A DNA stretch of 64,000 nt. Source: Spiractinospora alimapuensis. Its GTDB lineage: Bacteria > Actinomycetota > Actinomycetes > Streptosporangiales > Streptosporangiaceae. The notes beneath the pieces were generated by a model that was not told the origin of the DNA, searched no databases, and saw only the letters and a list, made by a program, of their open reading frames with translations. Each line of letters starts with the position of its first letter. Position 1 is the first letter of the stretch. Below, piece by piece: positions 51,969 to 61,317 of this stretch. The position numbers and the translations under genes are program-made. The stretch spans positions 2,232,001 through 2,296,000 of the forward strand of contig NZ_CP072467.1 of assembly GCF_018437505.1 (NCBI RefSeq), read 5' to 3'.

Positions 51969-52898
51969 GTGACCTCGGAATCCACCGACGAAATGCCCGA
52001 CGCTCCGGCCGACTCCTCGGCCGGCAGCGTGACCGACGGCGCGACCGGGACCGCGATCGACAGCGGTTCGGACCGGGTGAGCCCCACGGGGACGGCCGCC
52101 GCGGAGGACGCGCCCGCGCAGGCCGCCGCGGAGCCCCGGCGTTCCCGGTTCGACCACCTCCCGAGTCCGGTGTTCCTCGCCCTGCTCGGCGTCACGGCCC
52201 TCGGCGGGTGGCTCGCGTGGAACAGGACCGACCCGGGCGCGTTCGTTCTCGTCCTGGGCGCGTGGCTACTGTCGATCGTGATCCACGAGTGGAGTCACGC
52301 GGCGCTCGCCCACCGTTGGGGGGCGCGCGATCTGCGGGGTAGTGGTCTGCTGTCCCTCAACCCGTTCCGGTATCCGGACCGGTTCTTGAGCGTCGTCCTT
52401 CCTTCGGCGTACCTGATCCTCGGCGGGTTCGGTCTCACCGGACCGGCGCACCGGTGGGAGGGGGTTCGTGGCCGGCGCCGCCAGACGCTGGTCGCGCTCG
52501 CGGGTCCCCTGACCAACCTGCTTCTGGCGGTGCTCTTCGTGGCCGTGCCCGCCCTCATGCTGCGCGGGCAGCCCACCGACTCCTGGTTCTGGTCGGGACT
52601 TCTGCTCGTGGCGTTCGTGCAGGCCACCGCGGCGATCGTCGGTCTGCTGCCCATTCCGGGTATGGACGGCTTCGCCGCCCTCGCCCCGTACCTTCCGCGC
52701 CGGTGGGCGACGTTCGGACTGAGCGACGGTGTTCGGACCTACGCCCCGATCGCGGTCTTCGCGCTGCTGTGGATTCCCCCCGTGCACAGCCAGCTCCTGC
52801 CGATGGCGACGGTGGTCCTGGAGTCCCTGGACCTCTTCGACGAGTCTCTGCTGCTGCCGTACGGGGAACTGAACTTCAGGTTCTGGTCAGACTCCTGA
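51969..52898 (+). CDS. Site-2 protease family (M50-like) membrane metalloprotease
   Basis: 309 residues. About 60 disordered residues precede five or six membrane helices. The zinc motif HEWSH (HExxH) lies in SIVIHEWSHAALAHRWGARD, and the distal aspartate in GLLPIPGMDGFAALAPYLP replaces the usual NPLDG motif form. It cleaves substrates within the membrane; in actinobacteria such proteins often process anti-sigma factors or signal peptides, but the substrate is unknown. The start is a GTG at 51969. Its last 12 bases overlap the convergent DUF6113-like gene. Confidence 0.82.
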   Translation: MTSESTDEMPDAPADSSAGSVTDGATGTAIDSGSDRVSPTGTAAAEDAPAQAAAEPRRSRFDHLPSPVFLALLGVTALGGWLAWNRTDPGAFVLVLGAWLLSIVIHEWSHAALAHRWGARDLRGSGLLSLNPFRYPDRFLSVVLPSAYLILGGFGLTGPAHRWEGVRGRRRQTLVALAGPLTNLLLAVLFVAVPALMLRGQPTDSWFWSGLLLVAFVQATAAIVGLLPIPGMDGFAALAPYLPRRWATFGLSDGVRTYAPIAVFALLWIPPVHSQLLPMATVVLESLDLFDESLLLPYGELNFRFWSDS

Positions 52899-53384
52899 CG
52901 AGGTGGTCAGGTCCTTCCCACCGGACGCCCGCCGGGGCACCCGTGGGCCGATGGGCGCGGTGATCACCGCGGCCGCCACCACGAACACACCGCCGTAGAG
53001 CACCACGTAGTTGACGATCTGGCGGCCGAACACGACGTCTCCGCCGGTGTTGAACGTGGCGACCGCGAGGGTGGCGAGTATCCAGCCCGCCGCCGGCAGG
53101 AACGCCCCGACCCTGCCGTCCATCCCGACCGCGCCCAGACGACACCCGACGAAGAGCATCACCACGTAGCTCGCCGCCCCCGCGTAGGCGAGGACCATGC
53201 CGAGTGTCCCGGTCTGCTCCACCCAGGCGAACCACGCGACCGTGAATCCGCACACGAGTCCCGTGGCCGCGCCAGCGAGAAACAGAAGCGTGCCCGTGGC
53301 GATGTCCAGCAGGGTTCGCCCCACATCGTTCCTCGTACTCGGCACCTGCCGCAGCTCCCCCCGCAGGGTCGTCAGACCAGCCAT
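52887..53384 (-). CDS. DUF6113-like membrane protein
   Basis: 165 residues with four or five membrane helices (about 28-48, 60-80, 95-113, 121-140). Features are TLLFLAGAATGLVCGFTVAW and NYVVLYGGVFVVAAAVITAP. This type of small membrane protein is usually found next to mshB in actinomycetes. Function unknown. It lies just downstream of mshB in the opposite order but on the same strand (57-base gap) and is probably cotranscribed. Confidence 0.7.
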   Translation of the reverse strand: MAGLTTLRGELRQVPSTRNDVGRTLLDIATGTLLFLAGAATGLVCGFTVAWFAWVEQTGTLGMVLAYAGAASYVVMLFVGCRLGAVGMDGRVGAFLPAAGWILATLAVATFNTGGDVVFGRQIVNYVVLYGGVFVVAAAVITAPIGPRVPRRASGGKDLTTSSGV

Positions 53385-53441
53385 TCCAGCAGGCTATCGC
53401 TCCGGCCTCACCGCGCGGACACGCTCGCGCCCAGCGCGCGT

Positions 53442-54308
53442 TCAGGCGAACAGGTCGGTTTCGTATCCGTCCTGGGTCGGCCGGGACGCCGGCCCCCGCA
53501 GCAGGGTGAAGTACTCCACGGCGCTGATCTCCTGGGCGATGCCGTTGGACAGCGCGAACCGCTCACCGTCGACGGTGATCTGGGTGCCGTGCGCCCGCAG
53601 TGCGAGGGTCTTGGCCGCCCACTGTTCCGTGCCGTCGATCCGGGTCGTGACCTGTTGGTCGGGGGCCGACTCCCAGAGGTCCTCCATGGAGTCCGGCGCC
53701 GTGAACGAGCCCGGCGCCGCACGGAGGCGATCCACCGAGGCGGCGAGGACGGACCGGGGTACCGCGATCGCGTACACCTTGCGGGTCTGCCACGGGTGTT
53801 CCCCCGGTAGGGCCGGGCTGCCCGCGAGCTCCACCGCGCGCAGTGTCACCTGGTGGGTCCTGATGTGGTCGGGGTGGCCGTACCCGCCGTTGGCGTCGTA
53901 GGTCACCACGACGTGGGGGCGCACCTGGCGCACGACGGCGGCGAGGTCTCTGGCCGCTGTGTCCAGGTCGGCCTGCCACAGGCTCTCGGGCCGTTCGTTG
54001 CTGGGCACGCCCATCATTCCGGAGTCCCGGTACTGTCTCCCCTCGTCCTCTCCCAGGAACCGGTGGTCGGGAACCCCCAACAACAGGCAGGCCTTGTCGA
54101 GTTCACCGACGCGGTGCTGGGCGAGCGCGTCGCCGTCCTGGGTGAGATGCTCCAGCGGTGCGGGGATGACCTCGCCCTCCTCGCCCCGGGTGCAGGTCAC
54201 CAAGGTGACGTGAGCTCCCTCGGCCGCGTACTTGGCCATGGTCGCCCCCGTGGTGATCGACTCGTCATCCGGGTGGGCGTGTACCAAAAGCAACCGGCGA
54301 TCCTCCAT
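53442..54308 (-). CDS. mshB: Mycothiol biosynthesis deacetylase MshB
   Basis: 288 residues, LmbE-like zinc deacetylase. It has the metal motif [14 protein letters not shown], the catalytic/ligand stretch [20 protein letters not shown], and [11 protein letters not shown]. It deacetylates GlcNAc-inositol in mycothiol biosynthesis, which fits the mycoredoxin at 2.4 kb. I start at the ATG at 54308, giving [16 protein letters not shown] as in homologues; a TTG at 54326 and ATG at 54320 would add a few residues. No clear ribosome-binding site, so it may be leaderless. Confidence 0.92.
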   Translation of the reverse strand: MEDRRLLLVHAHPDDESITTGATMAKYAAEGAHVTLVTCTRGEEGEVIPAPLEHLTQDGDALAQHRVGELDKACLLLGVPDHRFLGEDEGRQYRDSGMMGVPSNERPESLWQADLDTAARDLAAVVRQVRPHVVVTYDANGGYGHPDHIRTHQVTLRAVELAGSPALPGEHPWQTRKVYAIAVPRSVLAASVDRLRAAPGSFTAPDSMEDLWESAPDQQVTTRIDGTEQWAAKTLALRAHGTQITVDGERFALSNGIAQEISAVEYFTLLRGPASRPTQDGYETDLFA

Positions 54309-54431
54309 GCCGGGGACCATACCCAACTACCGGTGGGCACAAGACGCACACCCACCCATTTCCCGCCCGGTCGGACCTCCCGACCGGGCGTGGTTCCCCC
54401 GCGGCGGCGCCGTTACTGGCATCATCGACGC

Positions 54432-56558
54432 GTGAGTTTCCCACGCCAGTACGCACGAACCCAACGATTCTCCCTCGGCGCACCGCGCTCCCCGCGGGTC
54501 TCCGCGGACGGTCAGCGCGTCGTCTTCCTCCGCAGTCGTACCGGGACCGACCCCGTGGGCTGCCTGTGGATCGCGGAGTCCGACGCCGACGGAACGTGGA
54601 GCGAACGGATCCTGCTGGACCCCCGCGACCTCCATGACGACGACGCCGACATCCCTCCCGAGGAGCGGGCCCGCCGGGAGCGCGTACGCGAGAGCGGAAG
54701 CGGAGTGGTCAGCTACACCGCCGACCCCGCGCTACGCGTGATCGTGTGTCCGTTGGCTGGGCGCCTGTTCCTCGTGACCGTGAGCGAGCCCGGGCGCTGG
54801 ATCCCGGTTCGCGAACTCCCCAGCGCCGAACCCGCCGTCGCACCCCAGGTGAGCCCCGCCGGGGACTCCATCGCCTACGTGCACCGGGGCTCGGTGCGCG
54901 TACTCGACCTCGTTTCGAACGACGACCGAGCCGTCGTCGAGCCCGATGCCGACGGGGTGACCTGGGGTCTCGCGGAGTTCATCGCCGCCGAGGAGATGGG
55001 TCGGACCCGGGGACTGTGGTGGTCCCCGGACGGGCGCGCGCTGGTGGTGGCACGGGTCGACGAGAGCGCGGTGCACCAGTGGCAGGTCAGCGACCCGGGA
55101 ACACCGGAGGCCGGGTCGACCACCATCGCCTATCCCGCCGCGGGGACGCCCAACGCGGACGTGTCCCTCGCCGTGGTCGCCACCGAGCCCGGCTCGACGC
55201 CCATCCCCGTACCGTGGGACGTCGACGCCTTCCCCTATCTCGTGGACGTGGACTGGAGCAGCGACACAGCGCCTCCGCTCGTCACCGTGCAGTCGCGTGA
55301 CCAGCGCGAGGTCCGGTTCCTCGAGGTCGACCCGACCACGGGCGACACGACACTGGCGCGCAAGGACACGCATCCGGCGTGGGTCGAGCTGATGCCGGGC
55401 GTGCCGACCAGGGCCGCGGACGATCAGGTGGTGTGGATCGGGGTCGCCGACGACACTCGGTCCCTGTTCCTCGACTCCACCCCCGTCACGCCGTCGGGGC
55501 TGGAGGTACGCGGCGTGCTCGACGTCGACTCCTCGGGGCGGGAGGACGGTCGCGTGCTGTTCCTGGCCTCCTCGGAGCCAACCCAGATCGACGTCTGGAC
55601 CTACGACCCGCGTACCGGCCTGCACCAGCTCACCGAACCAGGCGGGGTTCACGGCGCGACCCGCGGTGGCGGGACTCTCGTGCTGCAGCGGCGCGACTTG
55701 GACAGCTGCGCGGTGCACACGGCGATCTGGCGCGACGGGCGCCAGGTCCACACCCTCGCCTCCCACGCCGAGACGCCGGACCTTCCCGCGCCGCGCCTCA
55801 CCCTGACGAGTGTGGGCCCACGAGAGCTGCGCACCGCCGTGATCCTGCCGTCCTGGCACGAGCCGGGGTCAGGCCGGCTTCCGGTCCTGATGGACCCCTA
55901 TGGCGGCCCGCACGCGCAGCGGGTCCTGTCCGCGGGAGCCGCCTTCGCCAGTTCCCGATGGTTCGCGGAGCAGGGATTCGCCGTGGTCGTGGCCGACGGT
56001 CGCGGTAGTCCCGGCCGAGGCGTGGCGTGGGAGACCGCGGTGCGCGACGACCTGGCCAACCCACCGTTGGAGGACCAGGTGGAGGCGTTGCGCGGGGCCG
56101 CGGAACGGTTCCCGGACCTGGATCTGGACCGGGTGGCGATCCGGGGGTGGTCCTTCGGGGGCTACCTGGCCGCACTCGCGGTGTTGCGCCGTCCCGAGGT
56201 GTTCCACGCGGCGGTCGCGGGGGCGCCGGTGACCGACTGGTCCCTGTACGACACGCATTACACGGAGCGCTACCTGGGGCAACCCCAGGACGCGCCGGAG
56301 GTGTACACACGCAGCTCGCTGATCCAGGACGCGGAGGGGCTGCGTCGCCCGCTGATGCTGATCCACGGATTCGCGGACGACAACGTGGTCTACGCGCACA
56401 CCCAACGGCTGTCGGACGCTCTGTTGACCGCCGCGCGCCCGCACACCGTGCTCCCCCTGTCCGGCATCACGCACATGGCGTCGGACGAGACGACGGCGGA
56501 GAGCCTGCTGCTGCTCCAGGTCGAGTTCCTCCGCAACTCGCTCCGCCCGCCGCGTTGA
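54432..56558 (+). CDS. S9 family prolyl oligopeptidase / dipeptidyl peptidase IV-like
   Basis: 708 residues. The N-terminal half is an eight-bladed propeller including the DPP-IV double-glutamate element GLAEFIAAEEMGRTRG. The C-terminal alpha/beta hydrolase has the nucleophile GWSFGGYLA, the aspartate in HGFADDNV and the histidine in SGITHMAS. No signal peptide is visible, so it is likely cytoplasmic and cleaves dipeptides from peptides with Pro or Ala in second place. The start is the GTG at 54432. It is divergent from mshB (123-base gap). Confidence 0.9.
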   Translation: MSFPRQYARTQRFSLGAPRSPRVSADGQRVVFLRSRTGTDPVGCLWIAESDADGTWSERILLDPRDLHDDDADIPPEERARRERVRESGSGVVSYTADPALRVIVCPLAGRLFLVTVSEPGRWIPVRELPSAEPAVAPQVSPAGDSIAYVHRGSVRVLDLVSNDDRAVVEPDADGVTWGLAEFIAAEEMGRTRGLWWSPDGRALVVARVDESAVHQWQVSDPGTPEAGSTTIAYPAAGTPNADVSLAVVATEPGSTPIPVPWDVDAFPYLVDVDWSSDTAPPLVTVQSRDQREVRFLEVDPTTGDTTLARKDTHPAWVELMPGVPTRAADDQVVWIGVADDTRSLFLDSTPVTPSGLEVRGVLDVDSSGREDGRVLFLASSEPTQIDVWTYDPRTGLHQLTEPGGVHGATRGGGTLVLQRRDLDSCAVHTAIWRDGRQVHTLASHAETPDLPAPRLTLTSVGPRELRTAVILPSWHEPGSGRLPVLMDPYGGPHAQRVLSAGAAFASSRWFAEQGFAVVVADGRGSPGRGVAWETAVRDDLANPPLEDQVEALRGAAERFPDLDLDRVAIRGWSFGGYLAALAVLRRPEVFHAAVAGAPVTDWSLYDTHYTERYLGQPQDAPEVYTRSSLIQDAEGLRRPLMLIHGFADDNVVYAHTQRLSDALLTAARPHTVLPLSGITHMASDETTAESLLLLQVEFLRNSLRPPR

Positions 56559-56593
56559 GGCGTCGGAGCCCGTGGTCGCGAGCGCATAGCCGA

Positions 56594-56638
56594 TCGGTCG
56601 GCGCGCGTCCCGCATGACGTGGGATGTGCGCCGACCGA
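56594..56638 (+). terminator. Terminator of the S9 peptidase gene
   Basis: TCGGTCGGCGC (56594-56604) pairs perfectly with GCGCCGACCGA (56628-56638). The 23-base interior contains its own GTCCC/GGGAT pairing. It lies 36 bases after the stop codon. Confidence 0.7.
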
Positions 56639-57038
56639 AATCGGACATCGTTTGACTGAATTCCCGCGCCGTCTCCGGCCGAATCCCCGGTTGACCGCAC
56701 CGGTGAGCTCCGCACCTGCCTAGTGGTGGGTGAACCACCCCACAACGGAGTGACAGGGACGTCACCCTCCGCAGCGTGAAGACAATTCACGTCACCTTAC
56801 CCATGCGCCCTGTCCAGCCATGATCACCGAGCGAAGTCCGTTGTGTACGGTTCATCCTTCATCGTTCGTGATGTCATGACTTATGGCCGCTTTCGGCCAA
56901 ATCATCCCACCCGTAACAGGTGAACCGTTAGCGTCAGTGATCGATCTGCGACGCGGCGTTGACCCCTGCGCCCGGCAACGCACCCCCGAATCTCGCAGTG
57001 TCTCCCCCTTCATCGAACAAACAAGGAGCCCACGAGTC
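56639..57038. other. Upstream region of the first secreted protease gene
   Basis: I see no gene here. A small dyad GGCCGCTTTCGGCC lies at 56885-56898, and AT-richer sequence near 56840-56880 may hold the promoter. A short in-frame extension of the protease frame upstream of the chosen GTG has no ribosome-binding site. Confidence 0.4.
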
Positions 57039-58397
57039 GTGCGCACGACTACGGACAATCGCAAGCGCCTGTGGAGAAACGGCGCTATCGCACTGGTGAC
57101 CCTGGTCGCCCTGGTGGCCGTCACCATCGTCGGAGTCAACTTCCTCTGGAAGGACGACAGCGCTCCCGAGCCGACGGCCCAGGCCGAGAACACCGAGGAC
57201 GCCCCCGAGGCGACTGAGGACGCGGACGAGGACGCCGAAGAGAGCACCGAGGACTACGCCGCGACGCCGGAGGAGGCCCTGACTCGGGACCTCCAGATCA
57301 GCCCGGCCGAGGCGGAGGAAGTGTTCCCTCAGCAGGCGAGCGCGGAGGAGATCCGCGCCGGGCTGGAGGCCAGCCTCGGTGACGCCTACGGCGGCGCCGT
57401 CTACGACATCGACTCCGACACCCTCACCGTCTCCGTCACCGACGAGTCCGCGGTGGACGAGGTCGAGGCCGCCGGCGCCGAGGCGCGGGTCGTCGACCAC
57501 GGCCGCACCGAGCTCGCCTCCGCCGCCTCCGGCATCGAAACCGCCGAGACCTCGAGCGTCTACGTCGACGAGGCCGACGACTCGATCGTGGTCGAGGTGC
57601 CCGAGGGTGCCGAGGACGACGCCGAGTCCATCGCTTCGGCGAGTGGCATCGACCCGTCCATGGTGCGGGTCGACCGTGCCGAGGAGTACGTGACCTTCGA
57701 GCCGGCCGAGGGCGACGTCGTCGGCGGCTTCAACTACTACATCAACAACGAGTCGCGGTGCTCCGTGGGCTTCGCGGTGACCGGGGCCGATGGCCAGGGT
57801 GGTTTCGCGACCGCCGGTCACTGTGGCAACGAGGGCGACACCACCACCGAGATCGACGGTTCCTTCGCGGGCTCCGACTTCCCCGGTGCCGACATGGCGT
57901 GGGTCTCCACCGACGCCCCGCTGACCAACCTGGTGCACCGTTACGACACCGGCGGCTATGTCGAGGTCTCCGGCTCCCAGGAGGCGCCGATCGGCGCGGC
58001 CGTGTGCCGCTCCGGCTACACCACCGGCTGGAACTGCGGTCTGGTTCAGGCCTTCGACTCCACGGTGAACTACGCGCAGGGCCAGGTTGACGGTCTCACC
58101 CGTACCTCCGCCTGCGCCGAGCCGGGCGACTCCGGTGGCTCCTTCATCAGCGGAGCCCAGGCCCAGGGTGTGACCTCCGGCGGCAACGGCAACTGCGACA
58201 CCGGCGGCACGACCTTCTTCCAGCCGATCAACCCGATCCTGGACGCCTACGGGCTCGACCTCGTCACCGAAGCCCCCGCGGGCGACGGCGGCGACGAGAC
58301 CACCTCCGAGGACGCCGAGACTGACGGCGACGAGGACGAGGTCCAGGACGACGAGGACGAGGACGCCGACACCGAGCTCAGCGTCACCTCTCGCTAG
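57039..58397 (+). CDS. Alpha-lytic-type serine protease (S1E) with acidic C-terminal tail
   Basis: 452 residues from a GTG with AAGGAG about ten bases upstream. An N-terminal hydrophobic segment (about 14-36) serves as signal or anchor. A long acidic pro-region follows, containing the alpha-lytic protease prodomain pattern (LQISPAEAEEVF...LEASLGDAYGGAVYD). The protease begins near VVGGFNYYIN (about residue 228), with catalytic His (GFATAGHCGN, about 260), Asp (ADMAWVS, about 284) and Ser (CAEPGDSGGSF, about 365) and six cysteines. The last 45 residues are almost wholly Asp/Glu, unlike usual secreted NAPase-type proteases. It is expected outside the cell. Confidence 0.9.
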   Translation: MRTTTDNRKRLWRNGAIALVTLVALVAVTIVGVNFLWKDDSAPEPTAQAENTEDAPEATEDADEDAEESTEDYAATPEEALTRDLQISPAEAEEVFPQQASAEEIRAGLEASLGDAYGGAVYDIDSDTLTVSVTDESAVDEVEAAGAEARVVDHGRTELASAASGIETAETSSVYVDEADDSIVVEVPEGAEDDAESIASASGIDPSMVRVDRAEEYVTFEPAEGDVVGGFNYYINNESRCSVGFAVTGADGQGGFATAGHCGNEGDTTTEIDGSFAGSDFPGADMAWVSTDAPLTNLVHRYDTGGYVEVSGSQEAPIGAAVCRSGYTTGWNCGLVQAFDSTVNYAQGQVDGLTRTSACAEPGDSGGSFISGAQAQGVTSGGNGNCDTGGTTFFQPINPILDAYGLDLVTEAPAGDGGDETTSEDAETDGDEDEVQDDEDEDADTELSVTSR

Positions 58398-58635
58398 TCT
58401 GACCTGGGGTCGCTGAACCCCGTTCGGTCATCCGTCCGGTGTCCCACATCCGTGGGGCACCGGACTTCTCTCTTCCGGGGGGCGTGGGGAATCGTCGACG
58501 GCGCCGTAGGACCGAGGTGGCCACTCGGGGACACTCCGCCCGATGTACGGACATCCCCAGATACCGTGGATCATGGATGCGGTGCCCCCCACCGGGTCCA
58601 CAACGGCTCCCTCCCGCACCGAAGGAGACCGCCAG

Positions 58636-59970
58636 GTGCGCCCCCCTCGCCCAGGCCGTGAGCGTTTCTACCGCCGGTCGGCCATCGCCCTGTTCGCCAC
58701 GACCGCCCTCATCCTCGCCGTAGTCGGCGGTGTCGCCTACACCCGGTGGGACGGCCCGGCCGAGCTCCCCGAGGAGTGGCGGGAGGCCGACGAGGTTCTC
58801 GCCGCGATGCAGCGTGACCTCGGGGTGGACGCCGACGAGGTCGCCAGGCTCTTCACCGACCAAGCCCAGGCCCGACTCACGGACCAGGACCTCCGAGACG
58901 CGTTGGGCGACGCCTACGCCGGATCGGTCTTCGACCCCGAGTCCGGCGAGTTGACGGTGTCGGTCACCGACCCCGCGGCCACCGACACCGTCGAGGACGC
59001 CGAGGCCAACGCGCGCCTCGTCACCTACGGCACGAACACCCTGGACGGGGCCGTGGACGCGCTCAACGGGGTCGACCCCTTCGAGGCCGCGCGTTGGTAC
59101 ACCGACGTCACGCAGGACCAAGTGGTCATCGAGGTCCCGCAAGGACAGACCGTGGAAGGCGAACTGTTCGCGGCCAACGCGGGCATCGACACGGGCATGG
59201 TCGACATCCAGGAGACCTCCGTGCGCTACGAGACCTTCGAGGGTGCCCCCGAGGACGGAACGGACGACACCGCGCCGGCCGAATCCGACATCGTGGGGGG
59301 ACTCGCGTACACGACCCCCAGTGGCCGGTGCTCCGTGGGCTTCGCGGTGGCCCCGCGCGACACGGACGACCTCCGGCTCGACGTCGAGTCGGAGCCGGAC
59401 GACCAGGGCGATTCGGAGACCGAGGAGGACGGCGGGAAGGATCCCGTCCCCGCATCGGTCTCGGGCTTCGCGACCGCCGGGCACTGCGGCGGGGAGGGCG
59501 TCCCCACCGAGTCGCCCGACGGCATCGTCGAGGAGTCCCTGTTCCCCGGGGACGGCGACCGAGCCTGGGTGAGCAGTACGTGGCATCCGACCGCGCTGGT
59601 GTCCCAGTACGACACCGGAGGGTTCGTGCGGGTCTCCGGGTCCGACGAGGCGCCGGTGGGCTCGACCGTCTGCCGCTCCGGGTCGACGACCGGATGGCAT
59701 TGCGGCGTCGTCGAGGCCACCAACGTGTCGGTCAGCTACCCGGAGGGCGTGGTGGACGGCGTCACCGCGACCACCGTGTGCGCGGAGCCCGGCGACTCCG
59801 GCGGCCCCTTCGTCAGTGACACCCAAGCCCAGGGAGTAACCTCCGGCGGGTCCGGCGACTGCGGAGGTGGACAGTCCGTGACGTTCTTCCAGCCCATCAA
59901 CGAGCTTCTGGCCGAGTACGACCTCGACCTCGTCACGACAGACGGCCCCGCCGGTCCCCCGGACTCCTAG
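58636..59970 (+). CDS. Second alpha-lytic-type serine protease (S1E), tandem paralogue
   Basis: 444 residues from a GTG with AAGGAG eight bases upstream. Layout parallels the first copy: an N-terminal hydrophobic segment (RRSAIALFATTALILAVVGG), a prodomain (LRDALGDAYAGSVFDPESGE), then IVGGLAYTTP and a catalytic triad of His (GFATAGHCGG, about 283), Asp (GDRAWVSST, about 307) and Ser (CAEPGDSGGPF, about 389). An acidic insert of about 25 residues (VESEPDDQGDSETEEDGG) lies just before the histidine loop and is absent from the first copy; the acidic tail of copy 1 is absent here. It arose by tandem duplication. The 238-base gap holds no gene. Confidence 0.88.
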   Translation: MRPPRPGRERFYRRSAIALFATTALILAVVGGVAYTRWDGPAELPEEWREADEVLAAMQRDLGVDADEVARLFTDQAQARLTDQDLRDALGDAYAGSVFDPESGELTVSVTDPAATDTVEDAEANARLVTYGTNTLDGAVDALNGVDPFEAARWYTDVTQDQVVIEVPQGQTVEGELFAANAGIDTGMVDIQETSVRYETFEGAPEDGTDDTAPAESDIVGGLAYTTPSGRCSVGFAVAPRDTDDLRLDVESEPDDQGDSETEEDGGKDPVPASVSGFATAGHCGGEGVPTESPDGIVEESLFPGDGDRAWVSSTWHPTALVSQYDTGGFVRVSGSDEAPVGSTVCRSGSTTGWHCGVVEATNVSVSYPEGVVDGVTATTVCAEPGDSGGPFVSDTQAQGVTSGGSGDCGGGQSVTFFQPINELLAEYDLDLVTTDGPAGPPDS

Positions 59971-60037
59971 GGAGGCCCTCCCACGCTCCGACGATTCGTG
60001 GCACGCTGAAGTCCCCACCACCCCCCTGGGAGGCGCC

Positions 60038-60409
60038 ATGAGTGATCCGGTCACCCTCGCCGTAGCCGCCGCCGTGGCGGGAAAACTCGGCGAGGGCCTT
60101 GTCGAGGGAGCGAAGGCGCTTTTGCCCAAGCTGCGCAGAACCCTCCGCGAGCGGCTTGCGGGCTCCAAGGAGGACACCGAGCTCCTCCAGGCGGTGCGCG
60201 ACGACGAGTACGACTCCGACGCCCAGGCGAAGCTCGCCGACCGGCTGGCGGTACTGCGGGAACGGGATCCCGTCATCCGCGATCTGATCAACGAGCTCAC
60301 CTCCACCTCGTCCCGCCCCGCCGTGCACAACTCGGTGTCCGGAACCGCTGGAACGGTCACCCAGATCGGTGGTGACGTCCACGGCGACATCACCATCGGC
60401 CGAGGCTGA
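60038..60409 (+). CDS. Small helical protein with amyloid-signalling-like (BASS) C-terminal motif
   Basis: 123 residues. Residues 1-88 are helical (VTLAVAAAVAGKLGEGLVEG, then DTELLQAVRDDE and ERDPVIRDLINEL). The tail, residues 98-121, reads NSVSGTAGTVTQIGGDVHGD, then IT. This N-x-x-x-G-x-x-x-x-V-x-Q-x-G-x-x-x-G-x-I pattern resembles bacterial amyloid signalling sequences, which template beta-stacked complexes between NLR-like receptors and effector proteins in actinomycetes. No NLR or partner motif is visible in the window. The ATG at 60038 is preceded by GGGAGG. Function is inference from the motif. Confidence 0.7.
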   Translation: MSDPVTLAVAAAVAGKLGEGLVEGAKALLPKLRRTLRERLAGSKEDTELLQAVRDDEYDSDAQAKLADRLAVLRERDPVIRDLINELTSTSSRPAVHNSVSGTAGTVTQIGGDVHGDITIGRG

Positions 60410-60671
60410 CCGGCCCTCTGGTGACGTGGCCGCCGGCCGGCGCCATCGGGGCGACAGGTAGAGGGCGGCCTCCGGCCGATGGGCGGGCGATGCCTTCACG
60501 TCCGGCGTCGATCCCGCGTCCCGGTCCCGGCCCTCCGCGAGGACCGCCGCCGACCCAACGGAGTCGGCGGGTGATCGGTGGTCGCCGACGTGGCACCCGC
60601 CCCCCACGGTTCGCCGGCGGTATGACCTGGCCAAGTACGGCCTGGCGTGGGGGCGCCGTATTCTGGTGCGG

Positions 60672-61316
60672 ATGAGTGACGAGACGGTGTCGGTCCAGCG
60701 GGGGGCGCCCGAGGTGGGTGTCGGCCCGTGGCTCGGCACGCCTCCCGTCGGGGACCACTACGACCCGGTTCTGCTCGCTGAGGGGGACCGACGCAACGTC
60801 GTCGACCGGTATCGCTACTGGCGCGACGAGGCGGTGGTCGCGGACCTGGACACCCGTCGTCATCCGTTCCACGTGGCGGTGGAGAACTGGGAGCACGACT
60901 TCAACATCGGATCGGTCGTGCGGACGGCCAACGCCTTCGCCGCCGAGGCCGTCCACATCGTGGGCCGCCGCCGGTGGAACCGACGGGGCGCCATGGTGAC
61001 CGACCGGTACCAACACGTCCTGCACCACCCCGACGCGGCGGCACTGGTCTCCTGGGCGGGTGAACGCGCGTTGCCGGTCATAGGGATCGACAACCTGCCG
61101 GGCTCCGTGCCGCTGGAGACCTACCCACTACCGGAATCCTGTGTCCTGGTGTTCGGGCAGGAGGGCCCCGGGCTGTCGGCCGAGGTACGGGAGGTGTGCA
61201 CTGCGGTGCTGTCGATCGCGCAGTTCGGGTCCACCCGATCCATCAACGCCGGTGCGGCCGCCGCTGTCGCGATGCACGCCTGGGTCCGACGGCACGTGTT
61301 CGACCAACCGAACTGA
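60672..61316 (+). CDS. SpoU/TrmH-family RNA 2'-O-methyltransferase
   Basis: 214 residues. The knotted SPOUT core shows motif 1 (NIGSVVRTANAF), motif 2 (LVFGQEGPGLS) and motif 3 (LSIAQFGSTRSINAGAAAAVA). It methylates the ribose 2'-OH in tRNA or rRNA; the target cannot be assigned. I prefer the ATG at 60672: TATTCT at 60659-60664 sits seven bases upstream, the arrangement of a leaderless transcript, and there is no ribosome-binding site. A GTG two codons earlier is the alternative. The helicase gene begins two bases after its stop. About 260 bases upstream hold no gene. Confidence 0.88.
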   Translation: MSDETVSVQRGAPEVGVGPWLGTPPVGDHYDPVLLAEGDRRNVVDRYRYWRDEAVVADLDTRRHPFHVAVENWEHDFNIGSVVRTANAFAAEAVHIVGRRRWNRRGAMVTDRYQHVLHHPDAAALVSWAGERALPVIGIDNLPGSVPLETYPLPESCVLVFGQEGPGLSAEVREVCTAVLSIAQFGSTRSINAGAAAAVAMHAWVRRHVFDQPN

Positions 61317-61317
61317 G

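Noticed and set aside
58384-60396. 670-codon minus-strand frame
   Set aside because: It is antisense to the second secreted protease and the amyloid-motif gene.
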